Origin: Desulfacinum sp.
GTDB lineage: Bacteria > Desulfobacterota > Syntrophobacteria > Syntrophobacterales > DSM-9756
Direction: 5' to 3'
Assembly (NCBI GenBank): GCA_014359885.1
Contig: JACIYN010000023.1
Location: 113,733 to 177,732, forward strand
Length of the DNA stretch: 64,000 bases
The position numbers and the translations under genes are program-made. Of the stretch, positions 24,082 through 33,816 are shown piece by piece; positions within the stretch are counted from its first letter, which is position 1; every line of letters begins with the position of its first letter. A model generated the notes under the pieces. The model did not search any database. It was not told where the DNA came from and saw only the letters and a list, made by a program, of their open reading frames with translations.

Positions 24082-24948
24082 CTAGGTGGTGCGGAATTTG
24101 TCGAGAAGTCCAAGAACCGCCTCCTTTTCGGGAAAACCCAGCCGGAAGAGCGGCTCGCTTCCCATCGCCTCCCGAAACCTTCGGCCGAACAGCGGGCGCT
24201 CGGGGCCCCGGAAGATCACCCCGGTGACGAACCGGCCGTCTTCTCCGCAAAGAAGCCGGAGGGCCGCTTCCCGGTCGGCCGGATCATGATCCGCCGGCAC
24301 CGGGCGGAGTCGCTCCTTGTACCAGCTCACCGGCCGGCGCCCCCAGGTGATGCACGGCTGGATCACCTCCACCAGGGAAAGGCCGGGGCACCGGATGGCT
24401 TCCACCAGAAGACCCTTGAGGTGGTCGGGGTCCCCCGCAAACCCCCTGGCCACGAAGGCGGCGTCGTGGAGCACGGCCACGGCCGGCATGTTGAGCGGCG
24501 CCGCCTCCACCCCGTGCACCTGAAGACTTCGCACTTCCCCCACCGGCGTGGTGGGCGAACCCTGGCCCTTGGTGAGGGCGTAGATCTCGTTATTGTGCAC
24601 CACCACGGTGATGTCCGGGTTGCGGCGCAAGGCGTGGAGCAGGTGGTTGCCGCCCTCGCCGTAGCAGTCGCCCTCGCCGGTGGTCACCACCGTGGTGAGG
24701 GCGGGGTTGGCCGCATGGATTCCCAGGGCCACGGGAAGGGCGCGGCCGTGGAGGCCGTTGAAAAAGTTGCATTGCAGGTAGTGGGGAAGCTTGGCCGCCT
24801 GGCCGATGCCGGAAACGAGGCACACCTGGTGGGGTTCCAACCGAAGGTCCCGGAAGGCCCCTTTCAGGGCCGTCAGGATCCCGAAGTTGGGACATCCCGG
24901 ACACCACTGGACTTCCACGTCGTTCTTGAAGGGATCAGGCACGTTCAT
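24082..24948 (-). CDS. korB: 2-oxoacid:ferredoxin oxidoreductase, beta (thiamine) subunit
   Basis: 288 residues. CPGCPNFG near residue 16 is the iron-sulfur-linked motif of beta subunits, and GEGDCYGEGGNHLLHALRR with HNNEIYALTKGQ forms the thiamine diphosphate/Mg2+ site. It should decarboxylate a 2-oxoacid (2-oxoglutarate or a branched-chain or aromatic oxoacid) to an acyl-CoA while reducing ferredoxin. It overlaps the alpha-gamma gene by 14 bases. No ferredoxin-type delta subunit is adjacent. The substrate is not certain. Confidence 0.88.
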   Translation of the reverse strand: MNVPDPFKNDVEVQWCPGCPNFGILTALKGAFRDLRLEPHQVCLVSGIGQAAKLPHYLQCNFFNGLHGRALPVALGIHAANPALTTVVTTGEGDCYGEGGNHLLHALRRNPDITVVVHNNEIYALTKGQGSPTTPVGEVRSLQVHGVEAAPLNMPAVAVLHDAAFVARGFAGDPDHLKGLLVEAIRCPGLSLVEVIQPCITWGRRPVSWYKERLRPVPADHDPADREAALRLLCGEDGRFVTGVIFRGPERPLFGRRFREAMGSEPLFRLGFPEKEAVLGLLDKFRTT

Positions 24949-26611
24949 GGTAGGCCCTCCTGATGAATCGGGCGGTGAGGGGCAGCCCGTCGCTGCGAAG
25001 GATCTGTCGGTCCAGGGTCACTCCCAGGCCCATGCGAAGGAGGGAAGCCAGCTGGGCCGTGGCGTTGTTTTCCACCGCCCAGAGCCGGGCCCCCTCCGGG
25101 AAGGTCACGGCGGCAAGAGGCCAGAGTTCGGTCCAGTGGAGCATGCCCACCGGCGCGCCTTCTTCCCGGAGCAGGTCCACGGCCTCCCGGACCGCGCCCC
25201 GGGACGATCCCCAGGAACAGAAGATCTCCCGGGCGTCCTCCGTGCGGTAGGCTTCCGGAGGCTCCATGGCCCGGCGCAGATGCTCCGCCTTGCGAAGCCT
25301 TTTTTCCACCATGGCGGGGACCGTTTCGGCCAGGTCCTCCGTGATGTGCCCCCACTGGTCGTGCTCGTCGCTGTCGGCGGTCACCAGGTGGCGGCTCTCT
25401 CCGGGGACGAGGCGGGGCGAGACGCCGTCTTCCGTGAGGGCGTATCGCTTGTAGGCGGAAAAATCCTTCGGGTCCGCCAGGAAGGATTCCGGCCGGCTTG
25501 CGTCCACCTGGAAATCCGGGACGGTGAATCGGGAATCGGCCAGGAACTGATCGCTCATCACGATCACCGGGATCTGGAACCGGTCGGCCAGGTTGAAGGC
25601 CCGGACCATCTTGTGGAAGGCGTCCTTGGGATCCGCCGGAGCCAGCACCGCCTTGGGAAATTCCCCGTGGCCGGCGTGGACGGCGAAGAGCAGATCCCCC
25701 TGGGCGGTCCGGGTGGGAAGGCCCGTGGCCGGCCCGGGCCTTTGGGCCAGCACGATCACCACCGGCACCTCCGTCATGCCCGACAGGCTGATGCCTTCCA
25801 CCATGAGGGCGAATCCCCCGCCGGAGGTGGTGGTCATGGCCCGCGCCCCGGCGAAGCTCGCTCCCAGCGCCATGTTGACGGCGGCGATTTCGTCTTCCGC
25901 CTGCTCGCAGAAGATGCCCAGCTCTTCCGATCGCTTGGCCAGAAAGGTGATAACCCCGGTGGAAGGCGTCATGGGATAGGCGGCGATGAACCGGCAGCCG
26001 GCCCGCACCGCGCCCATGGGAAGGGCTTCGTTGCCCGCCACCAGGTAGTGGGATCCGCCCCTTCGGGGAAAGGACCAGGGACAGGCTTCCCGGCAGGCGG
26101 CACCGGCCGCATCGTAGCCCAGCCGGGCCGCCTTGCGGTTGGCCTCCGCCACGTCCGGGCCCTTGGCGGCGAACTCCCGATCCAGCACCTTCTCCAAGGC
26201 GTCCCGCTCCATGCCCAGCACCCCCGCCAGCGCCCCCGCGGCGATGGTGTTGGCGTAGATGACGCGCCCCAGCTCTTCCTTGGCCATGGCCTTGAACGGA
26301 ATCACGAGGGCTCCCTCCCCATAGGGCTCTTCCGCCAGCAGGATGCCGCCGTCCTTCAGCCGGTCGGAGGACTTTTCGTAGGCGCCCTTGTTGAGGCACA
26401 GGAGGATGTCCGCTTCCCAGGTGGGCGCGTTGCACGGGTCCTCCCGAACCCGGATGGTATAGGTGTTCTGGCCCCCGCGAATGCGGGATTCGTATTCCTG
26501 CCAGGTGAAGACGGCATAGCCGTGGGCGGACAAGGCATCGGCCAGCACGTCCCCGATGGTCTGGATGCCTTCGCCCGCGCTTCCGGCAATCACAATGGTG
26601 CAATCCGTCAT
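24935..26611 (-). CDS. korA: 2-oxoacid:ferredoxin oxidoreductase, fused gamma-alpha subunit
   Basis: 558 residues from the ATG at 26611, with AAAGGAG upstream; a frame extending to 26686 is rejected. The gamma domain comes first (IVIAGSAGEGIQTIGDVLADAL, to about residue 185), followed by the alpha domain with AAYPMTPSTGVITFLA and AVNMALGASFAGARAMTTTS. This gamma-alpha fusion is usual in KorA-type enzymes. It pairs with the beta subunit in one operon and is expected to be cytosolic and oxygen-sensitive, in keeping with an anaerobe. Confidence 0.9.
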   Translation of the reverse strand: MTDCTIVIAGSAGEGIQTIGDVLADALSAHGYAVFTWQEYESRIRGGQNTYTIRVREDPCNAPTWEADILLCLNKGAYEKSSDRLKDGGILLAEEPYGEGALVIPFKAMAKEELGRVIYANTIAAGALAGVLGMERDALEKVLDREFAAKGPDVAEANRKAARLGYDAAGAACREACPWSFPRRGGSHYLVAGNEALPMGAVRAGCRFIAAYPMTPSTGVITFLAKRSEELGIFCEQAEDEIAAVNMALGASFAGARAMTTTSGGGFALMVEGISLSGMTEVPVVIVLAQRPGPATGLPTRTAQGDLLFAVHAGHGEFPKAVLAPADPKDAFHKMVRAFNLADRFQIPVIVMSDQFLADSRFTVPDFQVDASRPESFLADPKDFSAYKRYALTEDGVSPRLVPGESRHLVTADSDEHDQWGHITEDLAETVPAMVEKRLRKAEHLRRAMEPPEAYRTEDAREIFCSWGSSRGAVREAVDLLREEGAPVGMLHWTELWPLAAVTFPEGARLWAVENNATAQLASLLRMGLGVTLDRQILRSDGLPLTARFIRRAYHERA

Positions 26612-26719
26612 CGTACGCTCCTTTGGTGGGAGAAGATGGATGCCCGTCCCGGAAGGTCCCTTGCGATGACTCTTCTCATAACACACTCGCCCGGCGCCTT
26701 AGAAGGGCTCCGATTGGGT

Positions 26720-26748
26720 TTGACACCCGTGGGCGAAATTGATCTCAT
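26720..26748 (+). promoter_or_regulatory. Predicted sigma-70 promoter for the antiporter gene
   Basis: TTGACA at 26720-26725, a 17-base spacer and TCTCAT at 26743-26748, about 50 bases before the start at 26800. The -35 is perfect and the -10 matches four of six bases. Confidence 0.5.
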
Positions 26749-26799
26749 GAACGGGTCTCTTGCCAACCCTTGAAGCGATCCGAGTCGCGGGAGTCCGGG

Positions 26800-28791
26800 A
26801 TGCACGTTCTGAACGATCTTTTGATCGTCTTCGCCCTGGCGGTGGCGGTCAGCCTGATCTGCCACCGGCTGAAGCTTCCCAGCGTCGTGGGTTTCATCCT
26901 CACGGGAACGCTGGCCGGCCCCCACGGGCTGGGCCTGGTCCACTCCGGGGAGGACGTGGAATTTCTGGCCGAGCTGGGAGTGGTGCTACTGCTCTTTTCC
27001 ATCGGGCTGGAGTTTTCCCTTTCCGAGCTCCTTCGAATCAAGCGCATCGTCTTCCTGGGAGGCGGTCTCCAGGTGGCCTTGACCATTGCGGCGGTCTGGG
27101 GCATCTCCGCCCGCCTGGTCCCCGACGGAAGAACGGCTTTGGCCCTGGGCTTTCTGCTGGCCCTCAGCAGCACCGCCATCGTCTTGAAGGTGCTCCAGGA
27201 CCGCATGGAACTGGACGGGGTCCACGGGCAGATGAGCCTGGGCGTGCTGCTTTTCCAGGACGTGGCCGTGGTTCCCATGATGCTCTTTATCCCCCTGTTG
27301 GCCGGCCGCGAGGCCGACGCCGTCCAGGCGGGAGGGGTCCTGCTCCTGAAATCCCTGGGCATCCTGGCGCTGGTCTTCGCCGGCCAGAGGTGGATCCTTC
27401 CCCGGATCCTCGACCGGGTGGCCATCACCCGGAGCCGGGAGATCTTCCTGCTCACCTCCGTGCTGATCTGCTTCGGGGTGGCGTGGATCACGTCCACCGC
27501 CGGCTTGTCCCTCTCGCTGGGCGCCTTCCTCGCCGGGCTCATTCTTTCGGAATCCCAGTACAGCCATCAGACCCTGGCCAACATGCTTCCCTTCAAGGAT
27601 CTTTTCACGAGCCTCTTCTTCATTTCCATCGGGATGATCCTCGATGTTTCCTACATTGCCCACAACCTGGCGACCGTGACGGCCCTCACCCTGGGCTCCA
27701 TCGTCCTCAAGGGACTCATCTGCGCCCTGGTGGTGATCCTCCTGGGCTACCCCCTCCGCGTGGCCCTCATGTGCGGCCTGGTGTTGGCCCAGATAGGGGA
27801 GTTTTCCTTCGTTCTCTGCAAGGTGTGCATCTCCCACGGGCTGCTGGCGGGTGAGCAGGCAACCCTTTTTCTTTCCGTTTCCACCCTCACCATGCTCACG
27901 GCCCCCCTGCTGATCGCCTTGGCGCCGGCTTGGGCCGACCGGGCGGAGAAGCTTCCCTGGCCCCGAAGGATCCGCGACGGCCTGTTCGCCACGGCCGCCA
28001 CGGATTCCCGGGACAAAGGCCCCCGCCTTTCCAATCACCTGGTCATCGTGGGCTACGGACCCGTGGGACGGACCCTGGCGCGCGCCGCCCGGATCGGGAA
28101 CATTCCCTACTGCATCATCGAAATGAACCCGACCACCGTGCAACAGGAAAAGAAAAAGGGGGAGACCATCTTCTTCGGGGACGCATCCCAGCCGAGCATC
28201 CTGGAGCACGCCCAGGTGGCAAGCGCCCGGGCCGTTGTGGTCTCGCTGGCGGACCCGCCCACCGTGCGTCGCATCACGGCGGCGGTCAAGGCGGCGGCGC
28301 CTACGGTCCACCTCATCGCACGAACCCGCTTCATCTCGGAAATGGATGCCCTGGTGGGTTTGGGCGCCGATGAAGTGGTCCCCGAGGAGTTGGAGACGTC
28401 CATCGAGCTCTTCAGCCGGGTCTTGAGCAAGTACCTGATTCCCAAGGAAGACATCGAGCGGTTGGTGGACGAGATTCGAGCCGAGGGCTACAGGGCCCTG
28501 AGTTCCCCGCGGATCCCTGCGCTCAGCTGGTGCGACATCGTGGGAGCCCTTCCCGACGTGGAAGTCCGGGCCCTTAGGATTTCGCCTTCCGCCCCCGTGG
28601 TGGGCAGGACCATCGGCGAACTGGGCCTTCGGAAAAAGATGGGGATCACGATCCTGGCCGTGCGAAGGGACGGAACCCTGCTTCCCAACCCCGGCCCGGA
28701 ACTGGCCCTGCAAGGCGGCGATCACACCATCGTTCTGGGCACCCCGGACCAACTGCGACGGGCGCACGCCCTTCTAACCCAAACATCGTGA
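26800..28791 (+). CDS. CPA2-family cation/proton antiporter with TrkA-N and TrkA-C domains (KefB/YbaL-like)
   Basis: 663 residues from the ATG at 26800 (a TTG at 26770 is also in frame). Twelve or so helices form the Na+/H+ exchanger domain (GFILTGTLAGPHGLGLV near the start; LALSSTAIVLKVL). From about residue 405 a Rossmann TrkA-N domain follows with VIVGYGPVGRTLARAA, then a TrkA-C domain at the C-terminus (VVGRTIGELGLRKKMGITIL). Expected to export K+ or Na+ in exchange for protons, gated by nucleotide binding. A small zinc-ribbon gene follows after seven bases. Confidence 0.9.
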   Translation: MHVLNDLLIVFALAVAVSLICHRLKLPSVVGFILTGTLAGPHGLGLVHSGEDVEFLAELGVVLLLFSIGLEFSLSELLRIKRIVFLGGGLQVALTIAAVWGISARLVPDGRTALALGFLLALSSTAIVLKVLQDRMELDGVHGQMSLGVLLFQDVAVVPMMLFIPLLAGREADAVQAGGVLLLKSLGILALVFAGQRWILPRILDRVAITRSREIFLLTSVLICFGVAWITSTAGLSLSLGAFLAGLILSESQYSHQTLANMLPFKDLFTSLFFISIGMILDVSYIAHNLATVTALTLGSIVLKGLICALVVILLGYPLRVALMCGLVLAQIGEFSFVLCKVCISHGLLAGEQATLFLSVSTLTMLTAPLLIALAPAWADRAEKLPWPRRIRDGLFATAATDSRDKGPRLSNHLVIVGYGPVGRTLARAARIGNIPYCIIEMNPTTVQQEKKKGETIFFGDASQPSILEHAQVASARAVVVSLADPPTVRRITAAVKAAAPTVHLIARTRFISEMDALVGLGADEVVPEELETSIELFSRVLSKYLIPKEDIERLVDEIRAEGYRALSSPRIPALSWCDIVGALPDVEVRALRISPSAPVVGRTIGELGLRKKMGITILAVRRDGTLLPNPGPELALQGGDHTIVLGTPDQLRRAHALLTQTS

Positions 28792-28798
28792 GGTGCTC

Positions 28799-28984
28799 AT
28801 GGGAGGATTCCTCTCCAGCCTCTTGCTGCTTCTGAGACCGCGAAAGAAAAACCCCACGGCGGCGAAGCGCCGCTGCGCCCATTGCGGGCACACCTTTTCC
28901 GTGGGACGGCACAGCCAAAGCGGACGGTGTCCTTCCTGCGGCAGGACCTGGACCAGGAAGGACGAGGGAGGGCGGAACACCTGA
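28799..28984 (+). CDS. Small zinc-ribbon protein
   Basis: 61 residues from the ATG at 28799 (a GTG two codons upstream is possible). The N-terminal dozen residues are hydrophobic (GGFLSSLLLLLRP), then two CXXC knuckles, CAHCGH and CPSCGR, 18 residues apart, form a rubredoxin-like zinc ribbon with a basic tail. It may be membrane-associated. It directly follows the antiporter gene, so co-transcription is likely. Function unknown. Confidence 0.65.
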   Translation: MGGFLSSLLLLLRPRKKNPTAAKRRCAHCGHTFSVGRHSQSGRCPSCGRTWTRKDEGGRNT

Positions 28985-29038
28985 GCCGCGAGATCCTTTC
29001 CACGGTCGCCGCTCCGCCGCCGCTTCCGGCAACCACTC

Positions 29039-32000
29039 TCAGTAATCGATCCGCCACTGGACTCCCACGCCGGCACCGGTGTCTCCCCCCACGTCCGTTT
29101 CCAGGGAGATGTTGGGCGTCACCTCCACCTCCACGCCCACGCGCCCGGAAGTCTCCCCGAGGCCCTGCTCCACCTCCACGCGCACCGTGTCCGTGATGTA
29201 TTTCCCCACCCCCAGCCGCGCGTTTTCCAGCCCTTCGTCGGCTCCCTTGAGCTCGATGGCATCCACTCCCAGGGTTCTTCGGACCCGGTCCATCACCCCC
29301 GGTGCGCTGCTCCCGCCCACCGTCAGGGCCTTGATGGTGTTGGCCAGGCGAAGGGCCTGGAAGGGTGTGAGCTTGGAAGCGCTACGGCCAAAGAGGATCT
29401 GGGCCAGGACTTCGTCCTGGGGCCGCTCGGGCGTGGAGGAAAGCTTGAGGGAGGGCTTGGAGGCGGGGCCCGTGAGGGTCACCACAGCGGTGAGTTCCCT
29501 TAAGGGGGCCTCCGCCGTCACGTCCAACACGGGATCCGGAGGGACCGAGCCGTAGAGCTGGACGGTTCCTCGGGTCACCCGAAATCGCTTGTTCAAGAAG
29601 TCCAAGGTTCCCCGGATCGTCTGGAATCGCCCGGTGATCAGCGGATTCGAGGCCGTTCCGGAAAGGTTCAGCGCCCCCTTCCATTCCGAATCCAGCCCCC
29701 AGCCGCGAACCGTGATCCGGCGCGGAAAGTCCACGGAAAGATCCAGGCGGATCCGCGAAAGCTTTTCGCCGGCCGTTCCCGCGTCAGCCCGTTTCGATGG
29801 GGGCACCCCCTTTCCCACCTCCTCCACCTCGATCTCCGTCAGGTCCGGCGGCAGCCGTTCCGGCAGGATGATCTGAAGGGGCTGAACAGTGAGTTCCCCC
29901 AGCACCGCCATGTCCTGAACGGAACCGGACGCCACCACCCGGCCGGAAACCTTTCCGAACACATCGTCGCGGTGAACCGGCGCGAACTCCTCCAGGGTCA
30001 AACTCAAGGAAAACGGATACGCCCGGGAAGGTTCCAGCCGGGCGGTGCCGGCGCCCTTCACCCGTCCGCCCAGCCCGTCCCGGGCCGTCAGGTCCACGAT
30101 CCGGATCTCCCGTTGGGAAGCCGTCACGGAAAGTGCCACATCCTGAACGAGGAGCCCCAGGTCCTCGTTTTCGTATCGGCCTCCGGTCAGATCCATCGTT
30201 CCGTCCACCTGGGGGTCCGGCCACGAGCCAGAAAGGGTCAGGCGACTTCTGAGCATTCCCGAAAACTTCTGCTGGTCCAGTTCCAGCAGGGGCACCACCC
30301 GTTCCAGATCGCAGGCCAGTTGGGCGGAACCCTGCAGCGGCTCGTCGCCGCGGATCCGGAAGGTGAAGGGGGCCAACCGGAACCGCACGGGAAGAGAGAC
30401 CTCCAGGCGGCTGGGATCCTTTGCAAAACCTTCCAGCTCCCCCCTGAGTCCCAGGGATCGAGCGTTCAAAAAAAGATCCGCACGCACCGATGCTTCAAGA
30501 GCCGAATGGGCATCCCACGACGGCGCCCGGATGCCTTCGACATTCAGCGCCGCCTCCACCTGAGGACCGGAAGCCCCCTCGGTGAGTCGGGCCTGTCCGC
30601 TGACCCGTCCCTCCACCGCCGGCCCCCCGAGCCGTCGGACCAGACGGAGATCCACATCCTTCAAGGCCACCGTTCCCCGAGACGCCCCCGGTTCCCACAG
30701 TCCGTCGGCCCGAACCGAGCCTTGGCCCAACCTCAAGGCCAACCCCGAAAATTCCATGCCCTTTTGGCGACGGCTCAGAACGGCCTTCCGCTCAAGGGAA
30801 AAGGGCATGTCCGCCAAACGGCCGGAAAGCCGCTCAAGAACAAGATCCATGCGGTCGGGATCCCGTTCCAGAAAGCCCATGGCCTCCGCCCGGAAGGGCG
30901 CCGCGGCCTTTCCCTGACATTCCGCGGAATAGGCCAGACGCCGCCCGTCGCCCTCGACCTGCGCCTGGATCTCATCCAAGGAAAGCGAAGGAAGGCGCAG
31001 GCCGCTTCCCGCCAAACGGACCGTTCCCTGGGGATTCGGCCCCAGCCGGGCCACGTCCAGATCGCATCGGAGCGAATCCAGCGACGCGTCTTCGAAGCGA
31101 ACGGACGTTGCCGTCAGATTCCCTTTCGCCCGGGACCGGTCACCGTCCTTGGCCAGATCCAGGCGGGCCTGGACGCTTCCGTGCAGGTTCTTTCCCACAA
31201 TATCCCCCAGTTGCTCCAACCGGGGCACGGAAAGATCCAAGGTGCCCGCAAAGGAAAGGGCGGCCGGCTCCCCCTTGACCTGTCCCCGGAGAACCGCGTC
31301 CCGGTACCGGACGTCCAGGTGGGAAAAATCCACGGTGCGGTCGATTACGGCAAAATGTGTTTCCGCGGTGAGGGGCCCGTGGACGTGTTCGGCCTTCACG
31401 GTCAGTTGTCCCCGAGGGGACCCGGGTAGATCCGCTGCGTCCAGGTCCACCCGGGCCCGCTTCCAACGGATGTCCCCGTAGGCCAGGTCGCTTGCTTCCA
31501 CCGAGGCCTTGAGGCGGAGACTGTTCCAGGGACCTTCCACGGTGCCGGACGCCTCCAGGCGCCCTTTCAGGCGCTGCGGTGTGAGGGAGGAAAAACGGGC
31601 CAGGGAAGGAAGATCCAGATGGAAGCCCCCTTGCAAGATCCGCTTTCCGAGATCCGTGGTCCCGGAAAGGTTCATGTCGCCCATCTCCGGGATCTGCACG
31701 CGTCCGTCTTCCAGAACCAGCTCCCCTTCCGGGGCCAGGCGCCCGCGGGCGACGAGCTGGAGATTGGGAACGGCCGTGGGATCTCCGTGCTTCAGAACCA
31801 GCCGGTGGGCCTCTCCTTCCAGGTCCAGGGACAGGGCCGGGTAGGGGCCTTTGCCGCCCAGGCCCACGCCCCATCGGGCCTGAAGGCGGACGGCCCGGCC
31901 CGAAAATTCGGGAAGCGCAAGATCCTCAAGGGAAAGCACCGTCCGGCCCTCCAGATCCTTCGCGTTCCCTCTGAGGGTCCCGTCCGCCGCCGCCTTCCCC

Positions 32001-33094
32001 GAAACCGGAAGGCCCGCCAGGGAGGAAAGAACCCCCAGGTCGGAAACTCCCACCCGGTAGGACGCCTCCTCCACATGCAGGGGATCCGGCCGGAGGCGGC
32101 CGGAAACGGAAAGATCCAGTGCGGGCGAGGCGAGGTGGAGGGAGGTCACCTCCAGGGTGCCGTCCTCCCGTCTCTTGGCAAGAACGGAAAGATCCGTCGG
32201 ATGGGCCAGAAGGGGGATCCAGGGTTCCGGAAGGAGGGTCCGGGAGGGTTCCGCGGTGCCTTGGAGGGAAAGCTCAAGGGGAACTCCGATGCGGGGAAGA
32301 TCCAGACCGAAGGAAAGACGGGCCCGCCCCAGCGCCGCGGCCCGGAAGGCCATCGTTCCCTCCCACCGGGAAAGGTCGCCTCCCGCCTCCACCTGCGCGG
32401 CCACCTCCCCGTCACCTGCCATTCCCGCACGCCGGCCCACCCACCCCGCGGGCGATTCGGAAAGATCGAGACGTAGGGAAAGATGAGGGATCCCCGGTTT
32501 GACAAGGGCGAGGAGGGACAGGCGCGTCCCGGCGGCGTTTTCCAGGCCGGTCACGTTCAAGGCCGCCTCCAGTGCCCCCTCCTCCGGGCGGGATTTTACG
32601 GTGCCCTGAACGGACGCCATCAACGGTTCCCCCGCCACAGGAGCGCCCAGGAAGAGGTGATCCAGAAAGAGGCGCTCCACGGTGATGGGGAAGAACCTTT
32701 TCGGAGGCTCCCAGGGTTCGGCGTCTTTCGGGGTGGGAGAGGGTTCGGCTGGAGCTGGAAGGCGCAGGAGGCGAAGACGACGGGCTCCCAACGCCCGGAC
32801 CTGAAGGCGTCCGCCGAGGAGCGCCCAGGGATTCCAGTCCAGTTGAGCGTCGTCCAGTTCAAGCCACGTCCCGCTGGCATCCCCCACCCGAAGGCGTTCC
32901 ACGCCCAGGGAAAAGGGAATCCATCCGGAAAGGCCTTCCAGTTCCATCACCTGCCCGGGGCCGGAAAGTTTTTGGGACAAGGCCTTGGCGGCGAACCGCT
33001 TGGCCGCCGGAAGCTGGAGCCCCCCCCAAAGCGCCGCCACAAGCAGCAAGAACGCACATGCCGAGAGAACGGCAAGCTTAAAAAGTCTCTTCAT
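29039..33094 (-). CDS. tamB: TamB, inner-membrane-anchored translocation and assembly factor
   Basis: 1,351 residues from the ATG at 33094; a second ATG seven codons upstream (33115) is possible. A single N-terminal membrane anchor (LFKLAVLSACAFLLLVAALW) is followed by a very long repetitive beta-rich region and the C-terminal DUF490/TamB domain (RITVRGWGLDSEWKGALNLSG; ending VGVQWRIDY). Family members span the periplasm as a lipid-carrying groove and work with the outer-membrane TamA. tamA lies in the same operon, but a lipid A deacylase gene is inserted between them. Confidence 0.92.
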   Translation of the reverse strand: MKRLFKLAVLSACAFLLLVAALWGGLQLPAAKRFAAKALSQKLSGPGQVMELEGLSGWIPFSLGVERLRVGDASGTWLELDDAQLDWNPWALLGGRLQVRALGARRLRLLRLPAPAEPSPTPKDAEPWEPPKRFFPITVERLFLDHLFLGAPVAGEPLMASVQGTVKSRPEEGALEAALNVTGLENAAGTRLSLLALVKPGIPHLSLRLDLSESPAGWVGRRAGMAGDGEVAAQVEAGGDLSRWEGTMAFRAAALGRARLSFGLDLPRIGVPLELSLQGTAEPSRTLLPEPWIPLLAHPTDLSVLAKRREDGTLEVTSLHLASPALDLSVSGRLRPDPLHVEEASYRVGVSDLGVLSSLAGLPVSGKAAADGTLRGNAKDLEGRTVLSLEDLALPEFSGRAVRLQARWGVGLGGKGPYPALSLDLEGEAHRLVLKHGDPTAVPNLQLVARGRLAPEGELVLEDGRVQIPEMGDMNLSGTTDLGKRILQGGFHLDLPSLARFSSLTPQRLKGRLEASGTVEGPWNSLRLKASVEASDLAYGDIRWKRARVDLDAADLPGSPRGQLTVKAEHVHGPLTAETHFAVIDRTVDFSHLDVRYRDAVLRGQVKGEPAALSFAGTLDLSVPRLEQLGDIVGKNLHGSVQARLDLAKDGDRSRAKGNLTATSVRFEDASLDSLRCDLDVARLGPNPQGTVRLAGSGLRLPSLSLDEIQAQVEGDGRRLAYSAECQGKAAAPFRAEAMGFLERDPDRMDLVLERLSGRLADMPFSLERKAVLSRRQKGMEFSGLALRLGQGSVRADGLWEPGASRGTVALKDVDLRLVRRLGGPAVEGRVSGQARLTEGASGPQVEAALNVEGIRAPSWDAHSALEASVRADLFLNARSLGLRGELEGFAKDPSRLEVSLPVRFRLAPFTFRIRGDEPLQGSAQLACDLERVVPLLELDQQKFSGMLRSRLTLSGSWPDPQVDGTMDLTGGRYENEDLGLLVQDVALSVTASQREIRIVDLTARDGLGGRVKGAGTARLEPSRAYPFSLSLTLEEFAPVHRDDVFGKVSGRVVASGSVQDMAVLGELTVQPLQIILPERLPPDLTEIEVEEVGKGVPPSKRADAGTAGEKLSRIRLDLSVDFPRRITVRGWGLDSEWKGALNLSGTASNPLITGRFQTIRGTLDFLNKRFRVTRGTVQLYGSVPPDPVLDVTAEAPLRELTAVVTLTGPASKPSLKLSSTPERPQDEVLAQILFGRSASKLTPFQALRLANTIKALTVGGSSAPGVMDRVRRTLGVDAIELKGADEGLENARLGVGKYITDTVRVEVEQGLGETSGRVGVEVEVTPNISLETDVGGDTGAGVGVQWRIDY

Positions 33095-33248
33095 GGTGAA
33101 CACACCGCCTGACATTTCCGGTCGGGGCCGGAGGAACGTTTTGAGGGGCGGGCGGTGTTAGAGAAATCCGATCAAACAATGGTTCTCTCCCGGCAGGCAT
33201 CCTTCCCGCTCACGCGGGATTCCCTCATCCGACCACCTCGCCGGACCG

Positions 33249-33791
33249 TCAGGGCAGGAGCCAGCGCACCTCCAATACATGGAAATCCAGGCCTGGATTG
33301 TGGTTATAGAGGCCGGCATTGGAAAGATGCTGGAAACGGTACCCCACGCTCAAACCGCCCAGGATCGCCAGGTCCACGCCCAGCTCCTCCGTGAACTGCA
33401 GAGCGCCCCCCACGTTTTCTTTTCCGAAGACGTGGTCTTCGAGAAAGCCCGGCCGAACGCCGAAAACAAAAGAGACGCGCTTCCACGGGGTCTCAAGCAC
33501 CAGGGCCGGGCCCGTGGAAAAGAGCACCCGGTCTTCGCCGGCGGCGCTCAACAGCCCGAAGTGGATCTCCCACAAGGTATTGAGATACCAGCCGTCCTTC
33601 CAGGTCCAATCCCAAGGCAGGGTGTGAAAGGCCACCACTTCGTGGATATGAAAGGTTTCCTCCTTTTTGATGGCCGTGAATCCGGAACGCACCGCCACTC
33701 CGAACTGGAGCCTTTCCGCAGCCGGCAGGGGAACCGGGACAAGGGCCGGCAGGAGAACCGCCAGGATCGCAACGATCAAGGCTTTACGCAT
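33249..33791 (-). CDS. pagL: PagL-like lipid A 3-O-deacylase (outer membrane)
   Basis: 180 residues from the ATG at 33791, which follows GGAGG with five bases between. A signal peptide (RKALIVAILAVLLPALVPVPLPA) is cut near residue 24. The rest is an eight-strand beta-barrel pattern. The PagL active-site motif is clear: His155 and Ser157 in FQHLSNAG, followed by NPGLD and an acidic residue at Glu174. PagL removes the 3-O-acyl chain of lipid A. It sits between tamA and tamB, about 154 bases upstream of the tamB start, with no terminator between them. Confidence 0.88.
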   Translation of the reverse strand: MRKALIVAILAVLLPALVPVPLPAAERLQFGVAVRSGFTAIKKEETFHIHEVVAFHTLPWDWTWKDGWYLNTLWEIHFGLLSAAGEDRVLFSTGPALVLETPWKRVSFVFGVRPGFLEDHVFGKENVGGALQFTEELGVDLAILGGLSVGYRFQHLSNAGLYNHNPGLDFHVLEVRWLLP

Positions 33792-33816
33792 GGAAACCTC
33801 CGTCATGACCGGTCAT

